Shown here piece after piece: positions 1 through 7,417 of a stretch of DNA of 64,000 nt. The notes beneath the pieces are model-generated. The model was not told the origin of the DNA. It did not search any database and saw only the letters and a program-made list of their open reading frames with translations. How positions within the stretch are numbered: the first letter of the stretch is position 1; each line of letters starts with the position of its first letter. Origin of the DNA: Marinococcus luteus_A (GTDB lineage Bacteria > Bacillota > Bacilli > Bacillales > Marinococcaceae); the NCBI RefSeq assembly GCF_034497705.1, contig NZ_JAXRUV010000006.1:62001-126000 (forward strand), read 5' to 3'. The position numbers and the translations under genes are program-made.

Positions 1-428
1 TCGTATTTAGTTCCGGCTCTGCCGTAGTTTACAAATGGATCAATCGAAATACCGCCGCGCGGAGTAAATTTGCCCCATATCTCCAGATAACGGGGATCCA
101 TCAGCTCTACCAGGTCGTTTACGATTGTATTAATTGAATCTTCATGAAAGCCACCGTGATTTCGGAAGCTGAACAAATACAATTTCAGCGATTTGCTTTC
201 CACCATTTTTTCGTCCGGAATATAGCTGATATACAGTGTGCCAAAATCCGGCTGCCCCGTTTTCGGACAGAGGGTGGTAAATTCCGGACAGTTGAATTTC
301 ACAAAGTAATCCCGGTACGGGTGGGTATTTTCAAATACTTCAAGCAGAGAAGGGTCATATTCAAATGTATACGCCGTTTTTTCGCTTCCCAGCTGATCTA
401 ACTGCTCAATATCGTCTCTTTCCGACAC
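1..428 (-). CDS. queF: NADPH-dependent 7-cyano-7-deazaguanine reductase QueF, 3' end cut by window edge
   Basis: Reduces the nitrile of preQ0 to preQ1, the last free-base step of queuosine precursor synthesis. About 142 codons are visible. They include the family pattern FNCPEFTTLCPKTGQPDF with the catalytic cysteine near residue 54, a substrate-binding stretch SFRNHGGFHED, and PRGGISIDPFVNYGRAGTKY at the edge. The start is a GTG at 426-428, eight bases after an AGGAGG, which gives the same N-terminus as B. subtilis QueF. It is the last gene of queC-queD-queE-queF, 13 bp after queE. The last few codons lie outside the window. Confidence 0.95.
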   Translation of the reverse strand, partial: MSERDDIEQLDQLGSEKTAYTFEYDPSLLEVFENTHPYRDYFVKFNCPEFTTLCPKTGQPDFGTLYISYIPDEKMVESKSLKLYLFSFRNHGGFHEDSINTIVNDLVELMDPRYLEIWGKFTPRGGISIDPFVNYGRAGTKY

Positions 429-441
429 GTCCTTTTCCTCC

Positions 442-1161
442 TTATACTCCCTGTTTGTTTCCCCAAAGAAGCGTATGCAGCTGCGGCAACACCCGCACTC
501 CGTTCAAACGCTCCTCCTGCAGAACTTTTTCTGTAAGCCATTCGTATTTAGCAAGCAGATGATCTCTCAGCTTCTCTACCTGCGGCGTTACGGTATCGTC
601 ATTTCCCACCTGCAGATACATTGTTACAGTGGGGTAACGCTCATGTACTTCCACCGCGTAACCCAGATCGCTTTCATCAAAAACGACCACCTTCAGACTG
701 ACCTCTTTTTCCCTGCGCGGGCGCAGTTCTTCCATATAATAATCCAGCCTGGCCCAATCCGTTTTCATCAATGAACTCGGAGGCTTTGGGGAAACTGTCA
801 CCTCATCGATTTCCTTCACCCAGTCATTCCAGATCGATCCCTGCGTTTCGATCGCTGTCTCAATACCTTGTTCCTGCAAAAGCGCTACAAGTTCTCCGAG
901 ACCGGGATGCATAGCCGGATTGCCTCCGGAAATAGTGACATGGTTAAAGCTTCTACCGCCGGCTTCTTTTAATTTTTCATAAATGGCTTCCGCACTCATC
1001 GCTACAGCCTTTTGTGATCCGTCCCATGTAAAGGCAGAATCACACCAGGAGCACCGGTAGTCACAGCCGCCGGTGCGTACAAACATCGTTTTCCGCCCGA
1101 TAACCATGCCTTCGCCCTGGATCGTCGGACCGAATATTTCCAGTACAGGTGTTGGTTTCAT
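442..1161 (-). CDS. queE: 7-carboxy-7-deazaguanine synthase (radical SAM) QueE
   Basis: Radical-SAM enzyme that converts 6-carboxy-tetrahydropterin to 7-carboxy-7-deazaguanine. The 239-residue protein begins with the LEIFGPTIQGEG signature. It carries the cluster cysteines C33, C37 and C40 in GCDYRCSWC, with TISGGNP as the SAM-binding GGE-like segment and LPQLHTLLWGNK at the C-terminus, closely matching Bacillus QueE. The ATG abuts the queD stop codon, so translation is probably coupled. It sits third in the four-gene queuosine precursor operon. Confidence 0.96.
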   Translation of the reverse strand: MKPTPVLEIFGPTIQGEGMVIGRKTMFVRTGGCDYRCSWCDSAFTWDGSQKAVAMSAEAIYEKLKEAGGRSFNHVTISGGNPAMHPGLGELVALLQEQGIETAIETQGSIWNDWVKEIDEVTVSPKPPSSLMKTDWARLDYYMEELRPRREKEVSLKVVVFDESDLGYAVEVHERYPTVTMYLQVGNDDTVTPQVEKLRDHLLAKYEWLTEKVLQEERLNGVRVLPQLHTLLWGNKQGV

Positions 1162-1602
1162 TTAGGCAAAGTCCCCCTCTTTGGGCCGGAACACTGCATA
1201 GCTTGTCGGAGTCTCCCTGACGAGTACCTGCAGGCATTTAGGTTTATTTGACGTTTCGTCGAGCTTCTGCTGCACTGTTTTCCATACCACCTGGGCGACT
1301 ACTTCCGTCGTTGGGTAAGCAGCCTCAGTTTCTTCACTGGCAAATTCGGGATGGTCATTCAGAAGAGTGTGATCATAGCGTTTATGGATCCATTTTTTTA
1401 AAACGGTAAAATCAATTAAAAACCCGTTCCGGTTCAATTCATCACCGGCGACTGTCACGTTGATTGTATAGGTGTGTCCATGCACCCGGCGGCACTTTCC
1501 CGCGTCTTCAGAAGGAATATAGTGTGCCGCACTTAAATGCATATCCTTATTTAATTCGTACCGGTAGTTGTGCGGCCACTGTGGATAATACGAATAAATC
1601 AT
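1162..1602 (-). CDS. queD: 6-carboxy-5,6,7,8-tetrahydropterin synthase QueD
   Basis: PTPS-family enzyme that converts dihydroneopterin triphosphate to 6-carboxytetrahydropterin for queuosine synthesis. In this 146-residue protein the zinc ligands are visible as H27 (SAAH) and H41 and H43 (VHGHTY), with the catalytic C37 just before them. The start ATG overlaps the queC stop by ATGA, typical of a translationally coupled operon. The protein is slightly longer at the N-terminus than minimal QueD, as is usual in Bacillus. Confidence 0.95.
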   Translation of the reverse strand: MIYSYYPQWPHNYRYELNKDMHLSAAHYIPSEDAGKCRRVHGHTYTINVTVAGDELNRNGFLIDFTVLKKWIHKRYDHTLLNDHPEFASEETEAAYPTTEVVAQVVWKTVQQKLDETSNKPKCLQVLVRETPTSYAVFRPKEGDFA

Positions 1603-2270
1603 AATTCTTTCCTTTCTTTTTGTTCCATATATTGCTCATAGCCTGCACGGCGCAGTTGACAGGCCGGGCATTCCCCGCAGCCGTCCCCCGGTATGCCATG
1701 ATAGCAGGTGAGCGTTTCATTCTTCACATATTCAAGCCTCCCGAGCTGGTCGGCAAGCCCCCAGGTTTCTTTTTTATCGAGCCACATTAAAGGGGTATGC
1801 AGCACAAACTCTTTTCCAATAGCCAGGTTTAGCGACACATTCAATGATTTCACGAATACATCCCGGCAGTCCGGGTATCCGCTGTAATCTGTCTCACATA
1901 CGCCTGTCACAATGTGTTTTGCCTTTTTCTGCGAAGCAAGAATCGTCGCAAAAGAGAAGAACAGCAGATTTCTCCCCTCCACAAACGTAGAAGGAAGTTC
2001 TCCGTCTTCTCCCGCCTCTACTTCAATATCATCGCGAGTCAGCGCGTTCGGTGCCAGCTGACTTAAAAGCCCCATATCCAGTACATGGTGCTCAACATTT
2101 ATATCCTCAGCAATTCGTTTTGCTACTTCTATTTCTTCATCGTGCCGTTGTCCATAAGAAAAAGTTACGGCAATCACCTCTTCAAATTGTTCCAGTGCCC
2201 AGAACAAACAAGTAGTACTGTCCTGCCCTCCACTAAAAACAACGACCGCTTTATCATTTTGAAAACCCAA
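1599..2270 (-). CDS. queC: 7-cyano-7-deazaguanine synthase QueC
   Basis: ATP-dependent ligase that makes preQ0 from 7-carboxy-7-deazaguanine and ammonia. The PP-loop SGGQDS is at residues 13-18, and the C-terminal zinc site is seen in CYHGIPGDGCGECPAC. At 223 residues it is of normal family length. The start is a TTG at 2268-2270 about eight bases after AGAAGG; I see no better ATG. It is the first gene of queCDEF. The short leader does not contain a recognisable preQ1 riboswitch, although the B. subtilis operon has one. Confidence 0.95.
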   Translation of the reverse strand: MGFQNDKAVVVFSGGQDSTTCLFWALEQFEEVIAVTFSYGQRHDEEIEVAKRIAEDINVEHHVLDMGLLSQLAPNALTRDDIEVEAGEDGELPSTFVEGRNLLFFSFATILASQKKAKHIVTGVCETDYSGYPDCRDVFVKSLNVSLNLAIGKEFVLHTPLMWLDKKETWGLADQLGRLEYVKNETLTCYHGIPGDGCGECPACQLRRAGYEQYMEQKERKEL

Positions 2271-2312
2271 TTGTTATTCCTTCTTTCCACCAAAACATTT
2301 CACAGCGCTCCC

Positions 2313-2321
2313 ATTATAACA
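2313..2321 (-). promoter_or_regulatory. extended -10 promoter candidate for queCDEF
   Basis: On the minus strand the sequence reads TGTTATAAT, a perfect TATAAT with an upstream TG one base away (extended -10). A -35 match is poor. Initiation here would give a leader of about 40 nt, too short for a preQ1-I aptamer followed by an expression platform. Confidence 0.55.
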
Positions 2322-2439
2322 TCTTTTTCCGACTGTGCCTCTGCTCACGCTTACCTCGAAAAAACCCGTGAACAGTAAAGGCCACGAGTCTTTTGAATCG
2401 TTATTGCTCATTTCAGCTATGTACGGTCCGTGCGCAGCG

Positions 2440-2976
2440 TTATTCGTTTTCCTGATCCAAAAAGGCATGACTTCCCATGGCATTGCGCTGCCCCTGATAT
2501 TTGCCCGCATAAGGCGCACCGGCTTTTTGATCCATCTCCGCAAAAACGAGCTGTGCGAGCCGCCTTCCGGACGTTAAACGAATAGGCAGACGGTTGGCGT
2601 TATAAAGCTCAAGCGTAATTTCCCCTTCAAACCCCGGGTCCACCCAGCCTGCGTTTTGAATAAAAAGTCCCATCCGCCCGATAGAGCTTCTTCCTTCCAC
2701 AAAGGCCGTAATATGCTGGGGGAGTTTGATGTATTCTTTTGTGGTCGCAAGAAGAAACGAATGCGGTGGAATAATTACCTGATCGCTTTCAAATTCTACA
2801 TATTTCGCGGGCCGGTCCAGTTGAATGGACTCGATAGCGTTCTCGTCGATTTTCAGAAAATGAGTACCCAGACGAATGTCCACCGATGCCGGCTGGATCT
2901 GATGGTCCTCTAATGGGTCGATACTAAGATCTCCCTCTTCCATCATTGAACGGATTGTTTGGTCGGAAAGTATCAC
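2440..2976 (-). CDS. dcd: dCTP deaminase, probably of the bifunctional dCTP deaminase/dUTPase type
   Basis: Deaminates dCTP for dUMP synthesis. The 178-residue protein shows the catalytic stretch VEGRSSIGRMGLFIQNAGW followed by VDPGFEGEITLELYN with the catalytic glutamate. The GRMGLF...AGWVDPGF wording resembles the bifunctional deaminase/dUTPase enzymes (Methanocaldococcus, Bacillus halodurans) more than the E. coli monofunctional form, which has ARLGL...HRIDPGW; bifunctionality is inference. I chose the GTG at 2974-2976 because AAGGAGG lies eight bases upstream and the N-terminus then begins MILSDQTI like the family. A longer in-frame start at 3024 lacks this support. Confidence 0.9.
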   Translation of the reverse strand: MILSDQTIRSMMEEGDLSIDPLEDHQIQPASVDIRLGTHFLKIDENAIESIQLDRPAKYVEFESDQVIIPPHSFLLATTKEYIKLPQHITAFVEGRSSIGRMGLFIQNAGWVDPGFEGEITLELYNANRLPIRLTSGRRLAQLVFAEMDQKAGAPYAGKYQGQRNAMGSHAFLDQENE

Positions 2977-3085
2977 CAGCTCTGCCTCCTTCGCTTTTCT
3001 TTTCTTTCCCAGTATAAAGAACAATGCAAAAAAACGCCAATACCGTAAAGACCAGCAGTGACTTTTCCTGATTTATTATGACATG

Positions 3086-3119
3086 AAAAAACACCCTTCA
3101 GGCGAAGCCCAAAGGGTGC
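3086..3119 (-). terminator. intrinsic terminator of the IDEAL-domain gene
   Basis: A 7-bp outer stem (3092-3098 with 3112-3118) encloses a second small GGC/GCC hairpin and is followed on the minus strand by a T run (3086-3091). Confidence 0.85.
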
Positions 3120-3131
3120 TGATATAAATCT

Positions 3132-3425
3132 TTATTCAAATTCCAGCTCTAATTTATAGCCTTGTTCGAATAGTACCTTGCCGTCTTTATATTCACTCAT
3201 CAATTCTTTATAAGCCTCTGTCCATTCCTGAAAAGCTTTTTCGTCATGCATATCCAGGGAGTCATCAATTTTTTGCAGAAGCCGTTCTCTGTTAAATTCA
3301 AACACAGCGTACTCCATCATCATTTGAGCATATAGAGACTGAAGAATCTGCCTTGAAGGTCTTCTACCATTTTGAATTGGTTTCACTTTTTTCATAAAAT
3401 GCTGCTCATGAGTTGGATGTAACAT
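3132..3425 (-). CDS. small IDEAL-domain protein of unknown function
   Basis: A 97-residue protein whose second half fits the IDEAL domain of Firmicutes: LYAQMMMEYAVFEFNRERL, then a helix with IDDSLDMHDEKAF. The N-terminal 30 residues are basic (MKKVKPIQNGRRPSRQ). There is no signal peptide or membrane segment. I chose the ATG at 3425 (MLHPTHEQ) because AGGGGGT precedes it by nine bases; an upstream frame start at 3509 has no such site. The domain is found in Bacillaceae proteins of mostly unknown role, so no function is claimed. It stands alone with its own terminator, divergent from the next gene. Confidence 0.75.
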   Translation of the reverse strand: MLHPTHEQHFMKKVKPIQNGRRPSRQILQSLYAQMMMEYAVFEFNRERLLQKIDDSLDMHDEKAFQEWTEAYKELMSEYKDGKVLFEQGYKLELEFE

Positions 3426-3771
3426 ATTCGCCGAACCCCCTGTTCTTATTGCAGCACCCGCCGGGCGCTGATCTTTTTTAAAGCGGGCGACGCGCGCATG
3501 GCCTCCCAATGCCTATCTATTGATTGCCAATAATTTTTGTGTGTACTGCACTATACCCACCTTTGACGTCAGTAAAACTAATTGTCCGACAACTCCATGA
3601 AAAATAACAACTTATTGTATCCGCTTACATAATCTCATTATAGACCATTTCCTGCAAAAATTCGAGTTATACAATTCAAAAAAATTCGGAGCAAATGAAA
3701 AATCTTATTGAAAAATGGGAACGTGTATTCGTATAATGAACTTAATCATGCAACGCGAGGGGGAGACAGAA
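3426..3771. other. divergent intergenic region with an 11-bp palindrome
   Basis: Separates two divergently transcribed small genes. It holds the right-hand promoter (3708-3737) and a perfect inverted repeat TTGTC-C-GACAA at 3582-3592. A TATAAT on the minus strand around 3640 lacks a convincing -35. Beyond that I see no RNA structure or coding potential. Confidence 0.5.
3708..3737 (+). promoter_or_regulatory. sigma-A promoter for the 130-residue unknown protein
   Basis: TTGAAA (3708-3713) and a perfect TATAAT (3732-3737) separated by 18 bp, 35 bp upstream of the chosen start codon. Confidence 0.7.
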
Positions 3772-4164
3772 ATGGTTATAACAGAGAAAGAGCATATCAT
3801 TATCCATTATGCTGTTCTTCTTCCGATTGTAAAAAAAGTACTGACGCTCGATACACAGGCGCTTAGATCTTCTCACGTCCGCCTGCAGGAACCCTACGAA
3901 CGGTTATTTCAACAGGCTTTCGATACTCTTGGGCACGACCTCGATCAGCTGCGCCTCTATATGAAAAAAAAGAATATACGAATTGTTTTTGAGGAAAATG
4001 ACGGCGTTTTCACACACTACGTGTACTATCTTAACAGCGGCTCGGGCCGGACCTCCCATTTAAACGCCAATTTAAAAAAACAGACAGAGCGCTGCCTTCA
4101 TCTTTATTTCTCCGGCCGTTCCGCTTTAACAGATGACGAAGTCCTTCATCCGGCTCCCGTTTGA
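3772..4164 (+). CDS. conserved hypothetical protein, possibly YhjD-like
   Basis: A 130-residue soluble protein. The first 60 residues look helical (KEHIIIHYAVLLPIVKKVL, then LQEPYERLFQQAFDTLGHDL), followed by a basic helix YMKKKNIRIVF and a short beta segment GVFTHYVYYLNSG. The pattern reminds me of the small Bacillus YhjD family, but that is from memory and weak. The ATG at 3772 follows GAGGGGGAG; an upstream frame start at 3715 overlaps the promoter and is rejected. It lies 79 bp before ktrC with no terminator between, so the two may be co-transcribed. Confidence 0.65.
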   Translation: MVITEKEHIIIHYAVLLPIVKKVLTLDTQALRSSHVRLQEPYERLFQQAFDTLGHDLDQLRLYMKKKNIRIVFEENDGVFTHYVYYLNSGSGRTSHLNANLKKQTERCLHLYFSGRSALTDDEVLHPAPV

Positions 4165-4243
4165 CAAATCACGGCAGCGGCGGTACATTAACGATACCAT
4201 TACAGGAAAACGACCCTAAGCTTCAGACAAAGGAGAAAGCCGT

Positions 4244-4897
4244 GTGAAAAAACAATTTGCCATTATCGGTCTCGGGCGATTCGGAGTCAGCGTCAGTACA
4301 GAATTGTACAAGCTAGGTCATGACGTGCTGGCCATTGACAATAATGAAGAAAAACTCGACGACATTACCAATCATTCTACGTACAGTGCCGTCGCCGATG
4401 GCACAGATGAAAAAGAGCTAAGGAACCTGGGGATTACAAATTTTGATCACGTGATTGTCGCTATTGGTGATGATCTTCAGGCAAGCATTTTATGCACCCT
4501 CTTATTAAAGGAAATGGACATCCCTTCCGTCTGGGTAAAAGCGCAAAACTTTCACCACCACAAGGTTCTCGATAAAATCGGGGCAGATAAGATTATCCAC
4601 CCGGAGCATGACATGGGTAACCGTATTGCCCAGCATCTCGTTTCTGACCGTGTCATTGACTATATTGAACTCTCCGCAGAGTATTCCATTATAGAAATTA
4701 CCGCACCAGCATCCATGCATAAAAAGACCCTCGCCCAGCTCGATATCCGGGCTAAATTCGGCGTTACCGTTCTCGGCATCCGCCGCGGCAAAGAGGTTAA
4801 TATATCGCCCACAGCCCAGGACCGTCTCTTCAAAGAAGACGTGCTTATTGCTATCGGCCACAATAATGACCTCCGGCGCTTTGAAGAAACAAACTAA
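4244..4897 (+). CDS. ktrC: RCK-type potassium uptake regulator KtrA/KtrC
   Basis: Cytoplasmic nucleotide-binding ring subunit that gates a KtrB/KtrD potassium channel. The 217-residue protein has a Rossmann TrkA-N domain (GLGRFGVSV at the N-terminus, acidic AIDNNEE at the end of beta-2, VAIGDD) and a C-terminal TrkA-C domain from about residue 137 (IIEITAPASMHKKTLAQLDI), the usual site of c-di-AMP binding in this family. It starts with GTG after AAAGGAG. No membrane partner is adjacent, as for B. subtilis ktrC; choosing ktrC over ktrA is a guess. Confidence 0.88.
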   Translation: MKKQFAIIGLGRFGVSVSTELYKLGHDVLAIDNNEEKLDDITNHSTYSAVADGTDEKELRNLGITNFDHVIVAIGDDLQASILCTLLLKEMDIPSVWVKAQNFHHHKVLDKIGADKIIHPEHDMGNRIAQHLVSDRVIDYIELSAEYSIIEITAPASMHKKTLAQLDIRAKFGVTVLGIRRGKEVNISPTAQDRLFKEDVLIAIGHNNDLRRFEETN

Positions 4898-4915
4898 CCT
4901 TCATAGTATGAAAAG

Positions 4916-4953
4916 AAGCAGCAGTCCCGTTTCAACAGGGCTGCTGCTTTATT
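4916..4953 (+). terminator. terminator after ktrC, probably bidirectional
   Basis: AAGCAGCAG (4916-4924) pairs with CTGCTGCTT (4941-4949), extended by GC pairs, followed by TTTATTA. A run of A before the stem would give U on the other strand, so it may also serve convergent nsrR. Confidence 0.8.
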
Positions 4954-5023
4954 ATGTATAATTGGTTTCCTGGATGATTAACGAATGTCACCGTGACCGG
5001 GGCAAGCACGATGATATCTTTTC

Positions 5024-5497
5024 TTAAGAAAAAGAAATCGGCGGCTGATTTTTTGCCGTTGAAGCTGCAAACAGGGCATGAAGCATTTCCTTATTCACTG
5101 TGAGATCTTTGACCGTATACTTATCGAGCACCGACAAATACGCTTTCAAAGCCTCTCCCAAAACACCCTGGAGCCGGCATCTTCCTGCTAAAATGCACTG
5201 GTTCGATTCTGGATCAAAGCATTCCACCAGCGTCAGATTATCTTCTGTCTGCCTTACAAGCCAGCCGATGTTGATTTCTCCCGGTTCTTTAGCCAAACGA
5301 ATTCCTCCGTTCCTGCCTTTCACCGTGTGAATGACGCCAAGCTTCGACAGCTCATGCCCAACCTTAGTCAGATGGTTGTACGAAATGGAGTATGCAGTCG
5401 ATATTTGTTTAATACTATGCAGGGACTCGTCTTCATCATGAGCGGCCAGGTACATTACCATCCGTAATGCATAATCCGTATAGGTTGTTAACTGCAA
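5024..5497 (-). CDS. nsrR: Rrf2-family nitric-oxide-sensing repressor NsrR
   Basis: Iron-sulfur transcription repressor that loses DNA binding when NO attacks its cluster. The 157-residue protein has the Rrf2 winged helix at the N-terminus (MQLTTYTDYALRMVMYL, SISYNHLTKV, VKGRNGGIRLA). Three cysteines C93, C101 and C107 lie in ECFDPESNQCILAGRC, the spacing of B. subtilis NsrR rather than CymR or IscR. It appears monocistronic. No NO-detoxifying target gene is in the window. Confidence 0.88.
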   Translation of the reverse strand: MQLTTYTDYALRMVMYLAAHDEDESLHSIKQISTAYSISYNHLTKVGHELSKLGVIHTVKGRNGGIRLAKEPGEINIGWLVRQTEDNLTLVECFDPESNQCILAGRCRLQGVLGEALKAYLSVLDKYTVKDLTVNKEMLHALFAASTAKNQPPISFS

Positions 5498-5571
5498 AGC
5501 CCTCGCTCCTTTTCATCCAGGATAATGATAGTTTATCACACCCTGCAAATGTTATTCTAATTAACTGCCCA

Positions 5572-5604
5572 CAAAAAAAGAAGAGACAGCGTCTCCCCTT
5601 TTTT
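5572..5604 (-). terminator. terminator of mgtE
   Basis: A GAGAC/GTCTC stem (5583-5587 with 5591-5595), extended by weaker pairs, is followed on the minus strand by seven T residues (5573-5579). Confidence 0.75.
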
Positions 5605-5631
5605 CATTATTCTTTTTAGAAAAACGTGTCC

Positions 5632-6990
5632 TTAAATGCTCTGGATAAGCGACGAGGCTACTGTGAAATAAATCAGCAGGCTGATAATATCAGTGAGCGT
5701 TGTGATAAACGGCCCTGAAGCAATGGCAGGGTCGAGCTTCAGTTTATTGATTACAAGCGGCACCAGCGTACCGATAACACTCGCCACTCCAAGTGAAATC
5801 ATAATGGAAAAACCGACAATTACTCCTATTAGGGGCTCGCCGTAAAAAAGATACAATAAGATCGTAATCACAATTCCTGAGGCCACCCCAATCATAATCC
5901 CCGTGGAAAATTCCCGGCTGATCGTACGCCACAGTCCTTTTCGTTCAATGTTTCCCGTTGCAAGCGCACGCACGGACACAGCAAGAGACTGCGTGCCCGT
6001 GTTTCCGGCTGACCCCATAATCATCGGAATAAACGCGGCAAGCAGAACGACACTCTCCAGGGTACTTTCAAACCAGCCGATTACCTGGGCTGTAAACAGC
6101 CCTAAAAACATCAGCAGGATAATCCAAGGAGCACGAAGTCTTGCTGCTTTAAATGCATTAACACTCACATCTGTGGAACCACGGGAGCCGGAGATTTCTC
6201 CAATGTCTTCCGATGCTTCTTCTGCGAGCACATCGAGTGCATCATCCACAGTTACAATTCCCGCAAGCCTTCCTTCACTGTCTATAACAGGAGTTGCCAG
6301 AAAATCATACTTCTGTATCAGCTGGGCGACCTCTTCCTGGTCATCATCGACATGGACAGACACGACACGGCTGCTCATCACCTCAGAAACCGTGCGGTCT
6401 GAGTCCGCTACAATCAAGTCACGAATCGAAGCGACACCAGCGAGTTTATCCTCTTCATCCACTACATATAGATAATAGATCGTTTCTGCATCAGGGCCTT
6501 CCCGACGGAGATGGTCAATCACTTCATCAATTGTATCCGTTGCTTTGATGGAAACAAATTCTTTTGTCATGATGGCCCCGGCCGTTTTATCTTCGTAGGC
6601 GAGCAGCTCCCGGACGTCATTGGCGTCCTCCTGATCCATCGCCTGCAGAATATGTGTCATCTGCCTCGGTTCAAGCTCCCCCAGAAAGTCGGCAACATCA
6701 TCTGCATACATATTGTTATATACTTCCGCAGCATACTGATCGTTCAGCTGCAGAGCTACTTCTTTTTGCACTTCGGGTTCAAAGCTGTCAAATACTTCAG
6801 CGAATTCTTCCGGGGACAAAAACTTGTAAACCACTGCCCGTTCTTCATCAAGCTCAAGAAAAACTTCTGCCTGGTCCGCAGGATGCAAATCCAAAAATAA
6901 TTCACGAAACGCTTCCATGCGCTCCTGCTGCAGAGACTCCGCTATTAATTCCACGAACTCCTCCCGTGCCTGTTCGTTTAATTGCTCCAT
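5632..6990 (-). CDS. mgtE: magnesium transporter MgtE
   Basis: Magnesium channel of the inner membrane gated by its own cytosolic domain. The 452-residue protein has the MgtE N domain (about 1-130, LHPADQAEVFLEL), two CBS domains (about 131-260, TAGAIMTKEFVSI and VSEVMSSRVV), an acidic plug-helix region, and a C-terminal channel domain of five membrane helices containing GSAGNTGTQSLAVSVRALA. I chose the ATG at 6990 (MEQLNEQ) because GAGGAGG lies just upstream; the longer frame has no such site. Expression is predicted to be controlled by the M-box immediately upstream. Confidence 0.95.
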   Translation of the reverse strand: MEQLNEQAREEFVELIAESLQQERMEAFRELFLDLHPADQAEVFLELDEERAVVYKFLSPEEFAEVFDSFEPEVQKEVALQLNDQYAAEVYNNMYADDVADFLGELEPRQMTHILQAMDQEDANDVRELLAYEDKTAGAIMTKEFVSIKATDTIDEVIDHLRREGPDAETIYYLYVVDEEDKLAGVASIRDLIVADSDRTVSEVMSSRVVSVHVDDDQEEVAQLIQKYDFLATPVIDSEGRLAGIVTVDDALDVLAEEASEDIGEISGSRGSTDVSVNAFKAARLRAPWIILLMFLGLFTAQVIGWFESTLESVVLLAAFIPMIMGSAGNTGTQSLAVSVRALATGNIERKGLWRTISREFSTGIMIGVASGIVITILLYLFYGEPLIGVIVGFSIMISLGVASVIGTLVPLVINKLKLDPAIASGPFITTLTDIISLLIYFTVASSLIQSI

Positions 6991-7053
6991 CCTTTTCCTC
7001 CTCTCCAGGCCAGACAGGCAGCTGTACTTCTTCCGTCTGACACTTATCTCAAA

Positions 7054-7083
7054 CAAAAAACGCCTTCCACTGTTGGGAAGACG
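7054..7083 (-). terminator. riboswitch-controlled terminator in the mgtE leader
   Basis: CGTCTTCC and GGAAGGCG form an eight-pair stem followed on the minus strand by six T residues (7055-7060), between the M-box core and the mgtE start. This is where a magnesium-bound aptamer would end transcription. Confidence 0.85.
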
Positions 7084-7285
7084 TGCATAATCAGCCAGTC
7101 ATCGTATATGCCCGTTCTGTTCCCCTTCGTCGAGCTTTAGCACTGCATAGCGTAGGAAAATATTATCCAGCTTCATTAGAAAACACCTTAATTCGATGGA
7201 TTCTGCTGACCCATTGGCGTCTTTAGACATTTTTGGGCAGAAGCCTGTATCTACACAGGAGCCTCACCTAACGAGATTATAAATA
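7084..7285 (-). ncRNA. M-box (ykoK) magnesium riboswitch aptamer upstream of mgtE
   Basis: Read on the minus strand, the leader contains the conserved M-box blocks CGTTAGGTGAGGCTCCTG, then TCTGCCC, then AAAGACGCCAATGGGTCA and GCAGAATCC in the family order, with TGCTAAAGCTCGACGA further 3'. A terminator follows at once and the next gene is mgtE. Known M-boxes bind Mg2+ and switch off transporter expression when Mg2+ is plentiful. The exact 3' boundary is approximate. Confidence 0.93.
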
Positions 7286-7297
7286 GCAGTAACGTTG

Positions 7298-7326
7298 AAT
7301 ATAACGCTACGCTCTTTTTTTGTCAA
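7298..7326 (-). promoter_or_regulatory. sigma-A promoter of the M-box/mgtE transcript
   Basis: Perfect TTGACA (7321-7326) and TATATT (7298-7303) with a 17-bp spacer, directly upstream of the M-box. Confidence 0.85.
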
Positions 7327-7367
7327 CGCAGGGAGCACCCTTTCCTAGTGGATATATTCCCTTTTCT

Positions 7368-7375
7368 GCCGATAT
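7368..7375 (+). promoter_or_regulatory. sigma-D-like -10 octamer before the LCP gene
   Basis: The octamer GCCGATAT matches the sigma-D -10 consensus exactly, 42 bp before the ATG. The expected TAAA -35 element is not present at 14-16 bp spacing (TGGA at 15). A single octamer could occur by chance. Confidence 0.3.
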
Positions 7376-7417
7376 AAAAATAGAGATTTTGACTTTTACA
7401 GACAAGGACCTCCAACT

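Noticed and set aside
2085..2577. Plus-strand frames around queC and dcd
   Set aside because: Shadows of minus-strand genes that also cross the queC promoter region.
5019..5032. 14-bp palindrome TTTTCTTAAGAAAA at the nsrR stop
   Set aside because: AT-rich and overlapping the stop codon and final codons of nsrR; easily produced by chance, and not in a promoter.
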